A stretch of DNA of 64,000 bases from Maricaulis sp034659015 (GCA_034659015.1 JAYEGL010000002.1:310001-374000), one strand, 5' to 3'. Counted from the first letter of the stretch, positions 45,585 through 54,614 are shown. Notes: a model not told the origin generated them from the letters alone. Translations and numbers: made by a program.

Positions 45585-46080
45585 CGTCACCTCCCGCGAA
45601 CGATCCGCCAACGGCCAGGCCCGGCGGTCTTTTCCGCCTTCAAGCCTGCGAGCGAGGGCTGAATCACTCGTTAACCCGGCCCCGCGCTCATTCTTCATTC
45701 GCCCCGCCTCCGCCATAACCTGTCCCGGCGGACGCATGTTCCCAGATTGCCGGAGAAGTGTGACGGGGCCAAGGCAATCCGTACCAACAACGTGGGAAAC
45801 CCGATTGCGTTCCTAAGAAAGCAATAACTTCGTGCTTTTGGCGTGTCCCGGGGCCCCGCATTGCGGTGCGGTCGCAGGGCGCCGAATCCGGCCTGCCGCC
45901 GCGGGGCTGTCTCCGGCTTCGGCGCGGCCAAAATCGCGTGGTCGAGCACGGTCTTGTCTCCTGAACCTGATGACGGGGAAGATGCGTGCCGAACCCGGTT
46001 CGGATGCAGCAACAATTGCGCTTCGGCCCGGTCACGGGTTAAGCAGCGGGCAAGAGAGATCAAATCAGGCCCCCTTGACC
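45585..46080. other. Intergenic region between divergent genes, no gene supported
   Basis: Nearly 500 bp with no supported gene. Open frames on both strands give low-complexity Arg/Pro/Gly-rich translations. It must carry promoters for mccB and the secreted-protein gene. A 15-base palindrome, CCGAACC C GGTTCGG, at 45989-46003 sits 78 bases before mccB and could be a regulator site. Confidence 0.55.
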
Positions 46081-47688
46081 ATGACCCAGATCGTTTCCGC
46101 CATCGACACGCAATCCGACGCCTTTCGCGAAAACGCCGACGCCATGGACGCGCTGATCGCGGATTTGCGCGAAAAGACCGCCGAGGCGGCCAGGGGCGGA
46201 TCCGAACGCTCGCGCGAGCGCCATGTCTCGCGCGGCAAGCTCTTGCCCCGCGACCGGGTCGAGCAATTGCTCGACCCCGGCTCGCCCTTCCTGGAGATCG
46301 GCGCGCTGGCCGCCAACGGCATGTATGAGGGCAATGTCCACGGTGCCGGCATGATCGCCGGTATCGGCCGTGTCTCGGGCCGCGAGGTGATGGTCGTGTG
46401 CAACGATCCCACCATCAAGGGCGGCGCCTATTATCCCATGACGGTGAAAAAGCACCTGCGCGCCCAGGAAATCGCGATGCAGAACCGTCTGCCCTGCGTC
46501 TATCTGGTCGACAGTGGCGGCGCGAACCTGCCGCACCAGGCCGATGTCTTCCCCGACCGCGACCATTTCGGCCGCATCTTCTTCAACCAGGCCAACATGT
46601 CCGCCGAGGGCATCCCCCAGATCGCCGTGGTGATGGGCTCGTGCACGGCGGGCGGCGCCTATGTGCCGGCCATGTCCGACGAGACGGTGATCGTGCGCAA
46701 GCAGGGCACGATCTTCCTGGGCGGTCCGCCCCTGGTGAAGGCGGCGACGGGCGAGGTGATCTCGGCCGAGGATCTGGGCGGGGCCGATGTGCACGCCCGC
46801 GTGTCCGGCGTGGCCGACCATTATGCCGCCAATGACGAGCACGCCCTGCACACGGCGCGCCGTATCGTGGGCACGCTGAACGGGGTCAAGCGCGTCGATC
46901 TCGACCTCGCCGAACCGCGCGAGCCGAAATACGATCCGGCCGAGCTGGGCGGCATCATTCCGACCGATACGCGCGCGCCCTACGATGTGCGCGAGGTGAT
47001 CGCGCGGATCGTTGACGGGTCCGAATTCGACGAGTTCAAGAAACTTTACGGCGAGACGCTGGTGACGGGTTTCGCCCGGCTCTACGGCATGCCGGTCGGC
47101 ATCATCGCCAATAACGGTATTCTCTTCTCCGAGAGCGCCCAGAAGGGCGCCCACTTCATCGAGCTGTGCGCCCAGCGCGGTATCCCGCTGGTCTTCCTGC
47201 AGAATATCACCGGCTTCATGGTCGGCTCGAAATACGAGGCCGGCGGCATCGCCAAGGACGGCGCCAAGCTCGTCACGGCCGTGTCGACCTTCAAGGGGCC
47301 GAAATTCACCGTCATCATCGGCGGCTCCTACGGGGCGGGTAATTACGGCATGTGCGGGCGCGCCTATTCCCCGCGCTTCCTCTTCATGTGGCCCAATGCG
47401 CGGATTTCCGTGATGGGCGGCGAACAGGCGGCCTCGGTGCTGGCCACGGTCAAGCGCGACGCCATGGAGGCGCGCGGCGAGGACTGGTCGGCCGAGGACG
47501 AGGCGGCCTTCAAGGACCCCATCCGCGAGGGCTACGAGACGGAGGGGCATCCCTATTTCTCCACGGCCCGGATGTGGGATGACGGCATCATCGCGCCGGC
47601 CGACACGCGCCGCGTACTCGGCCTGTCGCTCTCGGCGGCGCTGAACGCGCCGATCGAGAAGACGAAGTTCGGCGTGTTCCGGATGTAG
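46081..47688 (+). CDS. mccB: 3-methylcrotonyl-CoA carboxylase beta subunit
   Basis: A 535-residue carboxyltransferase subunit acting on the gamma carbon of 3-methylcrotonyl-CoA. It is distinguished from PccB by the MCC-type sequence GGAYYPMTVKKHLRAQEIA, LVDSGGANLPHQADVFPD and FGRIFFNQANMSAEGIPQ. VGSKYEAGGIAKDGAKLVTA and GGSYGAGNYGMCGRAYSPRF lie in the C-terminal half. The length is exactly that of the family. The alpha subunit is at 51340. Confidence 0.96.
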   Translation: MTQIVSAIDTQSDAFRENADAMDALIADLREKTAEAARGGSERSRERHVSRGKLLPRDRVEQLLDPGSPFLEIGALAANGMYEGNVHGAGMIAGIGRVSGREVMVVCNDPTIKGGAYYPMTVKKHLRAQEIAMQNRLPCVYLVDSGGANLPHQADVFPDRDHFGRIFFNQANMSAEGIPQIAVVMGSCTAGGAYVPAMSDETVIVRKQGTIFLGGPPLVKAATGEVISAEDLGGADVHARVSGVADHYAANDEHALHTARRIVGTLNGVKRVDLDLAEPREPKYDPAELGGIIPTDTRAPYDVREVIARIVDGSEFDEFKKLYGETLVTGFARLYGMPVGIIANNGILFSESAQKGAHFIELCAQRGIPLVFLQNITGFMVGSKYEAGGIAKDGAKLVTAVSTFKGPKFTVIIGGSYGAGNYGMCGRAYSPRFLFMWPNARISVMGGEQAASVLATVKRDAMEARGEDWSAEDEAAFKDPIREGYETEGHPYFSTARMWDDGIIAPADTRRVLGLSLSAALNAPIEKTKFGVFRM

Positions 47689-47723
47689 ATTTTCCGCCTG
47701 CGGCGCCGTGACACGCGACTTGG

Positions 47724-47738
47724 CACCGGTATCCGGTG
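47724..47738. promoter_or_regulatory. Palindrome upstream of the flavodoxin-like gene
   Basis: CACCGG TAT CCGGTG, perfect 6-bp arms, centred 35 bases before the start of the gene at 47766. It could be an operator for a dimeric regulator; unproven. Confidence 0.3.
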
Positions 47739-47765
47739 TATGAAGACCGCACAAGGAGTGCGGTC

Positions 47766-48353
47766 ATGACCCGATCCGTCTGCATCATCAACGGCCATCC
47801 GGACGCCTCGTCCGAGCATTTCGTGCCGGCGCTGGCCGATGCCTATGAGCGCGGTGCGCGTGCGGCCGGTCACGAGGTCAGCCGCATCGATGTCGGCACC
47901 CTGCCGGTCGGCTTCCTGCACAATCAGGGCGAATTCGACTTGCCGCCGGACATGGAGATCGTCGGCGAGCGCGGCAAGCTGGCGGCCGCCGACCACCTGG
48001 TCCTGATCTTCCCGCTCTGGATGGGCTGCATGCCGGCCCGGCTCAAGGCCTTCATGGAACAGCTCGCGCGCAACGGCTTCTTCATCGAGGCTGTCGGCGA
48101 TGGGGCCGGCTGGCCGGCCCAGAAGATGAAGGGCAAGTCGGCGCGGGTCATCGTGACCATGGGGATGCCGGGGCTGGCCTATCGCGTCATGTTCGGCGCG
48201 CACAGCCTGAAGGGGCTGGAAAAGAGCATTCTGCGCATTTCCGGCTTCAAACCGGTGCGCCACACCATTCTCGGCGGGGTCGAGGCGGCGGGTGTCGCCG
48301 GTCGCGCGAAAATGCTGCGCAAGGTGGAAAAACTGGGGCAGCAGGCGCTTTAA
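47766..48353 (+). CDS. NAD(P)H-dependent flavin oxidoreductase (NQO1/KefF-like)
   Basis: A 195-residue flavodoxin-like reductase. The N-terminal CIINGHPDASSEHF binds the flavin phosphate, and LVLIFPLWMGCMPARLKAF lies near the isoalloxazine. KGKSARVIVTMGMPG is the next strand. Relatives reduce quinones. The physiological substrate is unknown. Start ATG 47766 with AAGGAG upstream. Confidence 0.85.
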   Translation: MTRSVCIINGHPDASSEHFVPALADAYERGARAAGHEVSRIDVGTLPVGFLHNQGEFDLPPDMEIVGERGKLAAADHLVLIFPLWMGCMPARLKAFMEQLARNGFFIEAVGDGAGWPAQKMKGKSARVIVTMGMPGLAYRVMFGAHSLKGLEKSILRISGFKPVRHTILGGVEAAGVAGRAKMLRKVEKLGQQAL

Positions 48354-48489
48354 CGCGCTGGAATACCCGAAAATTCAAAGAGTTGTTCGGCGCCGCCGCA
48401 TGGTTTCTCCGTGACAAAGTCTTAATCCCCGTTAATAATGCCTCCTGTGAGCTCGCGAACGCAGGCGCGTGCAGGGGGGAGTATTGTCG

Positions 48490-48801
48490 ATGATCGAGTC
48501 GGTTCTGGAAGTCGCGCGGGAAGGATTCGCCGAGGTGAATGCGGTCCTCGGACTGCTGGTGGCTGTGGTCGCGGCGCTGATGATGACCTCCTGGGCGCGG
48601 CTGCCCTTCATCGCGGTCGGGGCCGCACTGGCGCATATCGTGCTGGAAACCCTGGCGCCGGTGATCGCGGAAACGGGCGGTTTTGAACTGCCCGATCTGT
48701 TGCAACCGCATTTCTGGCGTTATGCCGGTGTGCTCTTCGTCGGCTATCTGATCGTGGTGGCAATCCTGTTTGCGATCAAAAGGCTAGTGTTCAAGAAGTA
48801 G
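48490..48801 (+). CDS. Three-helix membrane protein, tandem paralogue 1
   Basis: A 103-residue protein with three predicted helices (about 16-34, 41-58 and 79-98), ending with a basic KRLVFKK. Its last helix, YAGVLFVGYLIVVAILFAIK, lines up with that of the next gene, and the central part also aligns. The start ATG at 48490 has GGGGGA at suitable distance; a TTG six bases upstream is possible. Function unknown. Confidence 0.7.
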   Translation: MIESVLEVAREGFAEVNAVLGLLVAVVAALMMTSWARLPFIAVGAALAHIVLETLAPVIAETGGFELPDLLQPHFWRYAGVLFVGYLIVVAILFAIKRLVFKK

Positions 48802-48921
48802 GCGACTCGCTTGTGAGGAGAACGGGCTTCCCTCGCACGGCGTTTCGAAACAACGTTAACGGATGGCCTCATCTTGGGGTAAGGTGGGCGCCAGCGTTCA
48901 GTTGCGGAAGGGGACCGCGTA

Positions 48922-49317
48922 ATGGAATTTCTCGACCAGATCATGGGCTACATCCAGCCCGCCATCGACTTTTTCATGCCGGGGCTGATTGCCTACGCCG
49001 GTGACGGGGTGAGCTCCGTCAACTGGATGTCGCTGGGGATCCAGCTCGGTGTGATCGCCCTGGTGCTGGCCCTCCTGATGCGGGAATTCGGCGCCATCCT
49101 GATCTTCACCGTGGTGGGCGTGATCATCCACGTCATCGTCGACATCGTGATGCCCATGGTGCGCGGCGGCGGATCCGGCGGCTTCGACTTCAACGCCTTC
49201 GTCCAGCAATTCACCCAGACCGACTACCTGCTCTATCTGGGCGCGCTGGCGATCGGCTACTTCATCGCCATCGTGGTGCTCAGCCTGATCAAGGGGCTGA
49301 TCTTCCGCGGCGACTGA
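48922..49317 (+). CDS. Three-helix membrane protein, tandem paralogue 2
   Basis: A 131-residue protein, diverged paralogue of the preceding gene. It has an extra N-terminal amphipathic segment, then helices near 38-52, 56-77 and 105-125. The pattern YLGALAIGYFIAIVVLSLIK matches the preceding gene in position and in the Gly-Tyr pair. Between helices 2 and 3 lies GGGSGGFDFNAFVQQF. Followed by a good terminator. Function unknown. Confidence 0.7.
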   Translation: MEFLDQIMGYIQPAIDFFMPGLIAYAGDGVSSVNWMSLGIQLGVIALVLALLMREFGAILIFTVVGVIIHVIVDIVMPMVRGGGSGGFDFNAFVQQFTQTDYLLYLGALAIGYFIAIVVLSLIKGLIFRGD

Positions 49318-49349
49318 TTTGCGATCAGGTCTTCGAACCCGATCTACTG

Positions 49350-49378
49350 GGGCCGCCGGGTAACCGGCGGCCCTTTTT
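49350..49378 (+). terminator. Intrinsic terminator after the tandem membrane proteins
   Basis: Perfect 10-bp stem GGGCCGCCGG (49350-49359) with CCGGCGGCCC (49364-49373), 4-base loop GTAA, followed by TTTTT. Ends the transcript of the membrane-protein pair. Confidence 0.93.
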
Positions 49379-49634
49379 CATGTTCCACGCTCCATCCTGC
49401 CCCTTGATGGGGCAGGGGGACCGCGCCGCAGGCGTGGTGGATGGGGTGGGGGCGAGGTGTCCGCCCGTTGCGCAGCGTATCCGCGCCCACCGGGGTTCAC
49501 CCCTTCCGGCCCGAGGCTTCGCCTCGGCCCACCTTCCCCATCAAGGGGAAGGGTGCGTTGTGCTTTTTCATTGTTGTCGCGGCATGCGGGCGCTAAGCCT
49601 TGGCCCAGACAATCCTGCCAAGAAGGAGTTTCCC
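49379..49634. repeat. Intergenic repeat region with inverted ends
   Basis: CCCCTTGATGGGG (49400-49412) and CCCCATCAAGGGG (49546-49558) are inverted copies flanking a GC-rich stretch with further small inverted repeats (GAGGCTTCGCCTC). No gene is supported here. The leader of the downstream gene, with AAGGAG at 49624, follows. Confidence 0.7.
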
Positions 49635-50429
49635 ATGTCCGACGCGCCCGTGCTTCTCGATGTCAGCCCGGCCGGTGTGGCGGTGATCACGCTGAACCGT
49701 CCCGACAAGCACAACGCCTTCAATGCCGAGGTGATCGCGCGGCTCTCGGATGTGTTCGAGACGCTGCGGGCCAATGAGGACGGGGTGCGCATCGTCTTCC
49801 TGCGCGGGGCCGGCAAGAGCTTTTCCGCCGGTGCGGATCTGGAGTGGATGAAGGCGTCGGCCATCTACACCGAGGCCGACAACGAGGAAGACGCCATGGC
49901 GCTGGCGACCATGCTGAAGCGTCTTCACGACCTGCCCCAGCTGACCGTGGCCCTGGTGCAGGGTGCGGCCATGGGCGGCGGGGCCGGCCTCTTGGCCGCC
50001 TGCGATGTCGGCGTGGTGATGAAGGATGCCCAGATCCGCTTCTCCGAAGTGCGCCTGGGCCTGACCCCGGCGACCATCTCGCCCTATGTGGTCCGCGCCA
50101 TCGGCCCGAAATGGGCGCGCGCCCTGTTCGCCTCGGGCGAGGGGTTCGACGGCGCCTTCGCCGAGAAGATCGGTCTGGCCCAGTATGCCGTGGATACGAT
50201 GGAAGAGATGACCGCGATGGAAGAGCATATCGCGAAGCTGGCCTTCTCCGCCGCGCCGGGCGCCGTGCACGATGCCAAGCAATTGGTCGACGATGTGTTC
50301 GGCCAGGAGATCAATCACGGGCTTCTGGTCCACACCGCCAAGGCGATCGCCCGCCGCCGCGCCTCCGAGGAGGGTCAGGAAGGTCTCGCCGCCTTCCTGG
50401 AACGCCGCAAGCCCGACTGGGCGGAATAG
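49635..50429 (+). CDS. Enoyl-CoA hydratase family, probably methylglutaconyl-CoA hydratase
   Basis: A 264-residue crotonase. The oxyanion segments are GAGKSFSAGADLEWMKASA, near residue 60, and GAAMGGGAGLLAACDVGV, near 115; RFSEVRLGLTPATISPYV contains the catalytic glutamate region. ADLEWMK is characteristic of the methylglutaconyl-CoA hydratase (LiuC) branch, and the position between mccB and mccA supports this. It would convert 3-methylglutaconyl-CoA to HMG-CoA. Start ATG 49635 with AAGGAG upstream. Confidence 0.9.
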   Translation: MSDAPVLLDVSPAGVAVITLNRPDKHNAFNAEVIARLSDVFETLRANEDGVRIVFLRGAGKSFSAGADLEWMKASAIYTEADNEEDAMALATMLKRLHDLPQLTVALVQGAAMGGGAGLLAACDVGVVMKDAQIRFSEVRLGLTPATISPYVVRAIGPKWARALFASGEGFDGAFAEKIGLAQYAVDTMEEMTAMEEHIAKLAFSAAPGAVHDAKQLVDDVFGQEINHGLLVHTAKAIARRRASEEGQEGLAAFLERRKPDWAE

Positions 50430-50510
50430 GCCGGAGCCCGGCCTCTGATCCGCCGTCCCGACCCGCGCGCCTTCCTGCATGCCAGGCGCGAAGCGCTGCG
50501 GGCCTGGTTC

Positions 50511-51338
50511 GTGCGCGGGCCGGTCACGCTGGGCGTCTTCGAATTCGTCAGTTTCGGTATCAAGCAGGGCTGGGCCTGCCTGTTCGGCGGGCTGATGCTG
50601 GCTCTGCTGATGGGGACCCATCTCTGGTACCCGGCCGATGCTGCGCTGGCGCGCTATGATTTTCTGACGCTGGCCGCGCTGGCCATCCAGGTCGGGTTGA
50701 TCGCAACCCGGCTGGAAAGCTGGGAGGAGGCGAGGGTGATCGCCGTCTTCCACGTCGTCGGCACGGCGATGGAGATCTTCAAGACATCGGCGGGCAGCTG
50801 GGTCTATCCCGAGGAGAGCCTGCTGCGGATTGCCGGCGTGCCGCTGTTCTCCGGCTTCATGTATGCCGCTGTCGGGTCCTATCTGGCCCGGGTCTGGCGC
50901 ATCTTCGAATTCCGATTCGAGCGCTTTCCGAAGATGTGGCTGCAATATCTTTTGGCTTCAGCGATTTATATCAATTTCTTTGCGCATCACTATATGGTCG
51001 ATATCCGGATTTTCCTGTTCGCTGCGACGCTGGCCATCTACGGTCCGTGCCTGGTCTGGTTCCGGCCCGACCGGGCGCACCGGCCGATGCCGCTGGCGGT
51101 CGGATTTCTCCTGGTTGCGCTTTTCATCTGGTTCGCGGAAAACATCGGCACGTTCGCCCGGGCCTGGTCCTATCCGGGCCAGGAGGTGAGCTGGCACATG
51201 GTCTCGCTGGCCAAGCTGGGCTCCTGGTACCTCCTGATGATCATCAGTTTTGTCCTGGTGGCGGCTGTGCAATACCGTCGACACGATCCGCAGAAACCCG
51301 GTCCATCCAGGCCCGGGCCACAGAAGAAGGTGCCCTAA
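50511..51338 (+). CDS. DUF817 membrane protein
   Basis: A 275-residue integral membrane protein of the DUF817 family, with seven or eight predicted helices. Signature segments: GIKQGWACLFGGLMLAL, FHVVGTAMEIFKTSAGSW, YPEESLLRIAGVPLFSGFMYAAVGSY, FWFAENIGT-like FIWFAENIGTFARAW. Function unknown. Start tentatively GTG 50511; the frame stays open upstream to about 50445 with plausible coding sequence (FLHARREALRAWF) but no ATG, so the real start may be a non-ATG codon earlier. It sits within the leucine set, two bases before mccA, and may be co-transcribed. Confidence 0.8.
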   Translation: MRGPVTLGVFEFVSFGIKQGWACLFGGLMLALLMGTHLWYPADAALARYDFLTLAALAIQVGLIATRLESWEEARVIAVFHVVGTAMEIFKTSAGSWVYPEESLLRIAGVPLFSGFMYAAVGSYLARVWRIFEFRFERFPKMWLQYLLASAIYINFFAHHYMVDIRIFLFAATLAIYGPCLVWFRPDRAHRPMPLAVGFLLVALFIWFAENIGTFARAWSYPGQEVSWHMVSLAKLGSWYLLMIISFVLVAAVQYRRHDPQKPGPSRPGPQKKVP

Positions 51339-51339
51339 C

Positions 51340-53343
51340 ATGATCCAGACGCTCCTGATCGCCAATCGCGGCGAGATCGCCTGCCGTGTGATGCGCACCG
51401 CCCGGCGCATGGGGATCCGCACCGTGGCCGTCTACTCCGAGGCCGATGCCGAAGCGCCGCATGTGCGCATGGCCGACGAGGCGGTGCTGCTGGGTCCGGC
51501 GCCTGCCGCGGAAAGCTATCTGGTGGCGGACAAGATCATCGCAGCGGCGAAGCAGACCGGGGCGGACGCCATCCATCCCGGCTATGGCTTCCTGTCGGAA
51601 AACGCGGCCTTTGCCGAGGCCTGTGCGGCCAACGACATCATCTTCGTCGGCCCGCCGGCTCAGGCGATCCGGGCCATGGGGCTGAAGGACCAGGCCAAGG
51701 CGCTGATGGAAGAGGCGGGCGTGCCCGTCACGCCGGGCTATCATGGCGACAACCAGGATCCCGAACTGCTGGCCGACGCCGCCGAGACGATCGGTTATCC
51801 CGTGCTCATCAAGGCTGTCGCCGGCGGCGGCGGCAAGGGCATGCGCAAGGTCGACCGGGCCGACGACTTCGCCGCGGCGCTGGACAGCTGCAAGCGCGAG
51901 GCGTCCAAGAGTTTCGGCGACGACCGGGTGCTGATCGAGAAATTCATCGTCAATCCGCGCCATATCGAGGTCCAGGTCTTCGGCGACAGCCGCGGCCGCG
52001 TGGTCCACATGTTCGAGCGCGACTGCTCGCTGCAGCGCCGCCACCAGAAGGTGATCGAGGAGGCTCCCGCGCCGGGCATGACGCCGGGCGTGCGCGCCGC
52101 CATGTGTTCCGCCGCCATCAATGCCGCCCGGGCGGTCGATTATGTCGGCGCCGGCACGGTGGAGTTCATCGTCGACGGCTCCGGCCCGCTGCGCGAGGAC
52201 GGCTTCTTCTTCATGGAGATGAATACCCGCCTGCAGGTGGAACACCCGGTCACGGAAATGGTCACGGGGCTGGATCTGGTCGAGCTGCAGCTCAAGGTCG
52301 CCGCGGGCGGTTCCGTGCCCGAGCAGGACGATATCCATCTGGACGGCCATGCCATGGAGGCGCGCCTGTATGCCGAGGACCCGGCGGCGGGTTTCCTGCC
52401 GTCGACGGGGCCGCTCGACCGGCTCGATCTGCCGGCCGGGGGCGGTCCGTTGCGTGTCGACACCGGCGTGGAAGAGGGCGGCGAGGTCTCGCTGCATTAC
52501 GATCCGATGATCGCCAAGCTGATCGCCCATGCGCCGACGCGGCGCGAGGCGGCGCATCGTCTGGCCGGCATGATCGACGATCTTGTCGTCTGGCCGGTGA
52601 AGACCAATGCCGGCTTCCTGCGCCGCGCGGCGGTGCATCCGGACTTTCTCGACGAAAAACTCTCCACCGGCTTCATCGAAGAGCGCATCGACGATCTCAT
52701 ACCGGCTGCCGTGCGCCCGGCCGATGCGGCCTTCGCCACGCTCGGCGTGCTCGATCTGCGGCCGCTCCTGGCCGCTTCGCTGGATCCTTTCGAGGCCGGC
52801 GATGGCTGGCGTCTGAATGGCGATCCGCACCTGTCCTGCCGCTTCGAGGTCGGCGGCGAGCCGGCCGAGGCCGTGCTGACCATCCGGGGCGACCGGGTCG
52901 AGGCGCGGATCGGCGACAATGCGTCGGTTCTCACGGGTCTGGAAGTCGCGGAAACCGCGTCCGGCTACAGTTTCGAGGCGCGCGTGGATGGCGACCGCCT
53001 GGTGGCGCATTGCGAGCCGGTCGAGGGGGGCATGCTCGTCGCCTGCCGCGGCCGTATCACCGTGTTCGCCGAGCCGCATCCGGAAGCCCTGGCCGATGCC
53101 GCCGAGGCCGGCGGCGTGATCAAGGCGCCGATGCCGGGCAAGGTGCTCGCCGTCAACGTCAAGCCGGGCGACAGCGTGGCCAAGGGCCAGGCCCTGGTCG
53201 TGCTGGAAGCCATGAAGATGGAGCACGCCCTCGGCGCGCCGCGCGACGGCGTGATCGCCGAAGTCAGCGTCGAGACCGGCGGCCAGGTCGGCGAGGGCGA
53301 TGTCCTGGTCACCCTGGCCGACGAGGCCGACGAGGCGGCTTAA
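51340..53343 (+). CDS. mccA: 3-methylcrotonyl-CoA carboxylase alpha subunit
   Basis: A 667-residue biotin carboxylase plus BCCP. Biotin carboxylase domain about 1-445: MIQTLLIANRGEIACRVMRT, the ATP-grasp loop KAVAGGGGKGMRKV, EMNTRLQVEHPVTEM. The MCC-type linker domain follows. The C-terminal biotinyl domain has EAMKMEH with the biotin lysine at 626. Shares about the same design as pccA. Its place beside the hydratase and mccB, and the EAMKMEH rather than EAMKMEN ending, support MCC. Confidence 0.95.
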   Translation: MIQTLLIANRGEIACRVMRTARRMGIRTVAVYSEADAEAPHVRMADEAVLLGPAPAAESYLVADKIIAAAKQTGADAIHPGYGFLSENAAFAEACAANDIIFVGPPAQAIRAMGLKDQAKALMEEAGVPVTPGYHGDNQDPELLADAAETIGYPVLIKAVAGGGGKGMRKVDRADDFAAALDSCKREASKSFGDDRVLIEKFIVNPRHIEVQVFGDSRGRVVHMFERDCSLQRRHQKVIEEAPAPGMTPGVRAAMCSAAINAARAVDYVGAGTVEFIVDGSGPLREDGFFFMEMNTRLQVEHPVTEMVTGLDLVELQLKVAAGGSVPEQDDIHLDGHAMEARLYAEDPAAGFLPSTGPLDRLDLPAGGGPLRVDTGVEEGGEVSLHYDPMIAKLIAHAPTRREAAHRLAGMIDDLVVWPVKTNAGFLRRAAVHPDFLDEKLSTGFIEERIDDLIPAAVRPADAAFATLGVLDLRPLLAASLDPFEAGDGWRLNGDPHLSCRFEVGGEPAEAVLTIRGDRVEARIGDNASVLTGLEVAETASGYSFEARVDGDRLVAHCEPVEGGMLVACRGRITVFAEPHPEALADAAEAGGVIKAPMPGKVLAVNVKPGDSVAKGQALVVLEAMKMEHALGAPRDGVIAEVSVETGGQVGEGDVLVTLADEADEAA

Positions 53344-53489
53344 AAGGCTTCCCCTGCGAAGCGGGGGAAGTGGCCGAGCCCGGCTTGGCCGGGCAAGGTC
53401 GATGGGGGTGAGTCTGCGCGCTACGCGCCGCTTGCGCAGCGCCCCCTCAGTCCGCTTCGCGGACAGCTCCCCCGCAAGCGGGGCGAGCC
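53344..53489. repeat. Two-module intergenic repeat, order reversed relative to 22798
   Basis: Contains, on the opposite strand, module A (53345-53413) and module B (53440-53489) of the repeat at 22798-22922. Reading along one strand, the first locus has A then B and this one has B then A. The spacer has GCGCGCTACGCGCC and other short palindromes. Up to the next gene at 53575 nothing else is seen except the ribosome binding site GAGGAG. Confidence 0.7.
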
Positions 53490-53574
53490 CTTCGCGCGCC
53501 CCCATCATTCCCGCGTCACGCGAAACCGGCATGCTCCTTGCTCCGTGAGGGGCAGATACCGAGGAGCCGGTTCA

Positions 53575-54528
53575 ATGCGCGACACTTTCATGGCCCGTTT
53601 TTCGAGCACCTGGTCGGGCGAAGCCCGGCGGAAATTCCGCAAGGAGCCCGTCGTCGTCAGCCATAACTACCACGAGCACCACGCCTTTTCCGACATGGCC
53701 CTGGCGGCCCTGATCGAGCGTCACCCGCGCGATCTGATCGATTTCTGCACGATGGGCGAGGACGCGACGGATCACGACAGGTGGCGCGCCGGCGATCCCG
53801 GCGCGCTCACCGGCATGGAGCTGCTCGACGCGGTGCGCCTGGGCAAGCTGTGGATCAATCTGCGCCATGCCATGGACATGGACGCGGAATACCGGCCCAT
53901 CTTCGAGAAGATGCTGGCCGACATGAAGAAGGCCGACCCGTCCTTCAAGCCGCTTCTGGCCGAGGCGGGTATCCTGATCTCCTCGCCGAGCGCACAGGTC
54001 TTCCTGCATTCCGACGTGTCCGAGACGATGCTCTGGCACATGCGCGGCGTGAAGCGCTTCCGAACCTATCCGCCGCGCCTGCCCTATCTCAACACGGACG
54101 ATGTCGAGGGCGTGCTGCACAAGGACAAGACCGAGGATATCGCGTTCGATCCGGCCTGGGACGCGGACGCCTTCACGGTCGATCTGCATCCGGGCATGGC
54201 CGCCAACTGGCCGCTGCACGGGCCGCACCGGATCGAGAACCAGTCGGGCATCAATGTTTCGGTGCCCTTCGAGATCTCCACGCCGCAATCGCGCCGGCAG
54301 AATGCGATTCTGTTCGCCAATGGCGTGATGCGCCGCAGTTTCGGCCTGACGCCGCGCTCGACCTCCACCCGGGGCATCGGTGCACTGGCCAAGCAGCTGC
54401 TGACGGCCATGGTGAAGCTGAAGGTCAGGCTTTTCGGGGATGGCAGCCGCCCGATGCCCAAGAGCGAGCGCACCTTCGACATCGATCCCACGGCGCCGGA
54501 CGGTTTCGTCGACCGGCAGGCCGCCTGA
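53575..54528 (+). CDS. Cupin/JmjC-like protein
   Basis: A 317-residue soluble protein. The region about 140-235 has a cupin-type metal pattern: AQVFLHSDVSETMLWHMRG (HxD), then VDLHPGMAANWPLHGPHRI with further histidines. This recalls JmjC-like Fe(II) oxygenases. The N-terminal NYHEHHAFSDMALAALIERH and the C-terminal RRQNAILFANGVMRRSFG segments are family-specific to me unknown. Substrate unknown. ATG 53575 after GAGGAG. Confidence 0.7.
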   Translation: MRDTFMARFSSTWSGEARRKFRKEPVVVSHNYHEHHAFSDMALAALIERHPRDLIDFCTMGEDATDHDRWRAGDPGALTGMELLDAVRLGKLWINLRHAMDMDAEYRPIFEKMLADMKKADPSFKPLLAEAGILISSPSAQVFLHSDVSETMLWHMRGVKRFRTYPPRLPYLNTDDVEGVLHKDKTEDIAFDPAWDADAFTVDLHPGMAANWPLHGPHRIENQSGINVSVPFEISTPQSRRQNAILFANGVMRRSFGLTPRSTSTRGIGALAKQLLTAMVKLKVRLFGDGSRPMPKSERTFDIDPTAPDGFVDRQAA

Positions 54529-54614
54529 ACGGGAATGTGACAGTGTTTTAATGCGCCGGCGCTGGCGGTCACTGCTATGGCCGTTGCCTTGGGATACTGC
54601 CGCCGGAGCTCGTC

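Noticed and set aside
45688..46063. Open frames on the - strand in the gap before mccB
   Set aside because: Arg/Pro/Gly/Ser-rich translation, no ribosome binding site, no similarity to a known domain.
48422..48435. CtrA-like site TTAA-6-TTAA upstream of the small membrane protein pair
   Set aside because: The CtrA consensus needs seven bases between the TTAA halves; here there are six, and the flanks do not improve the match.
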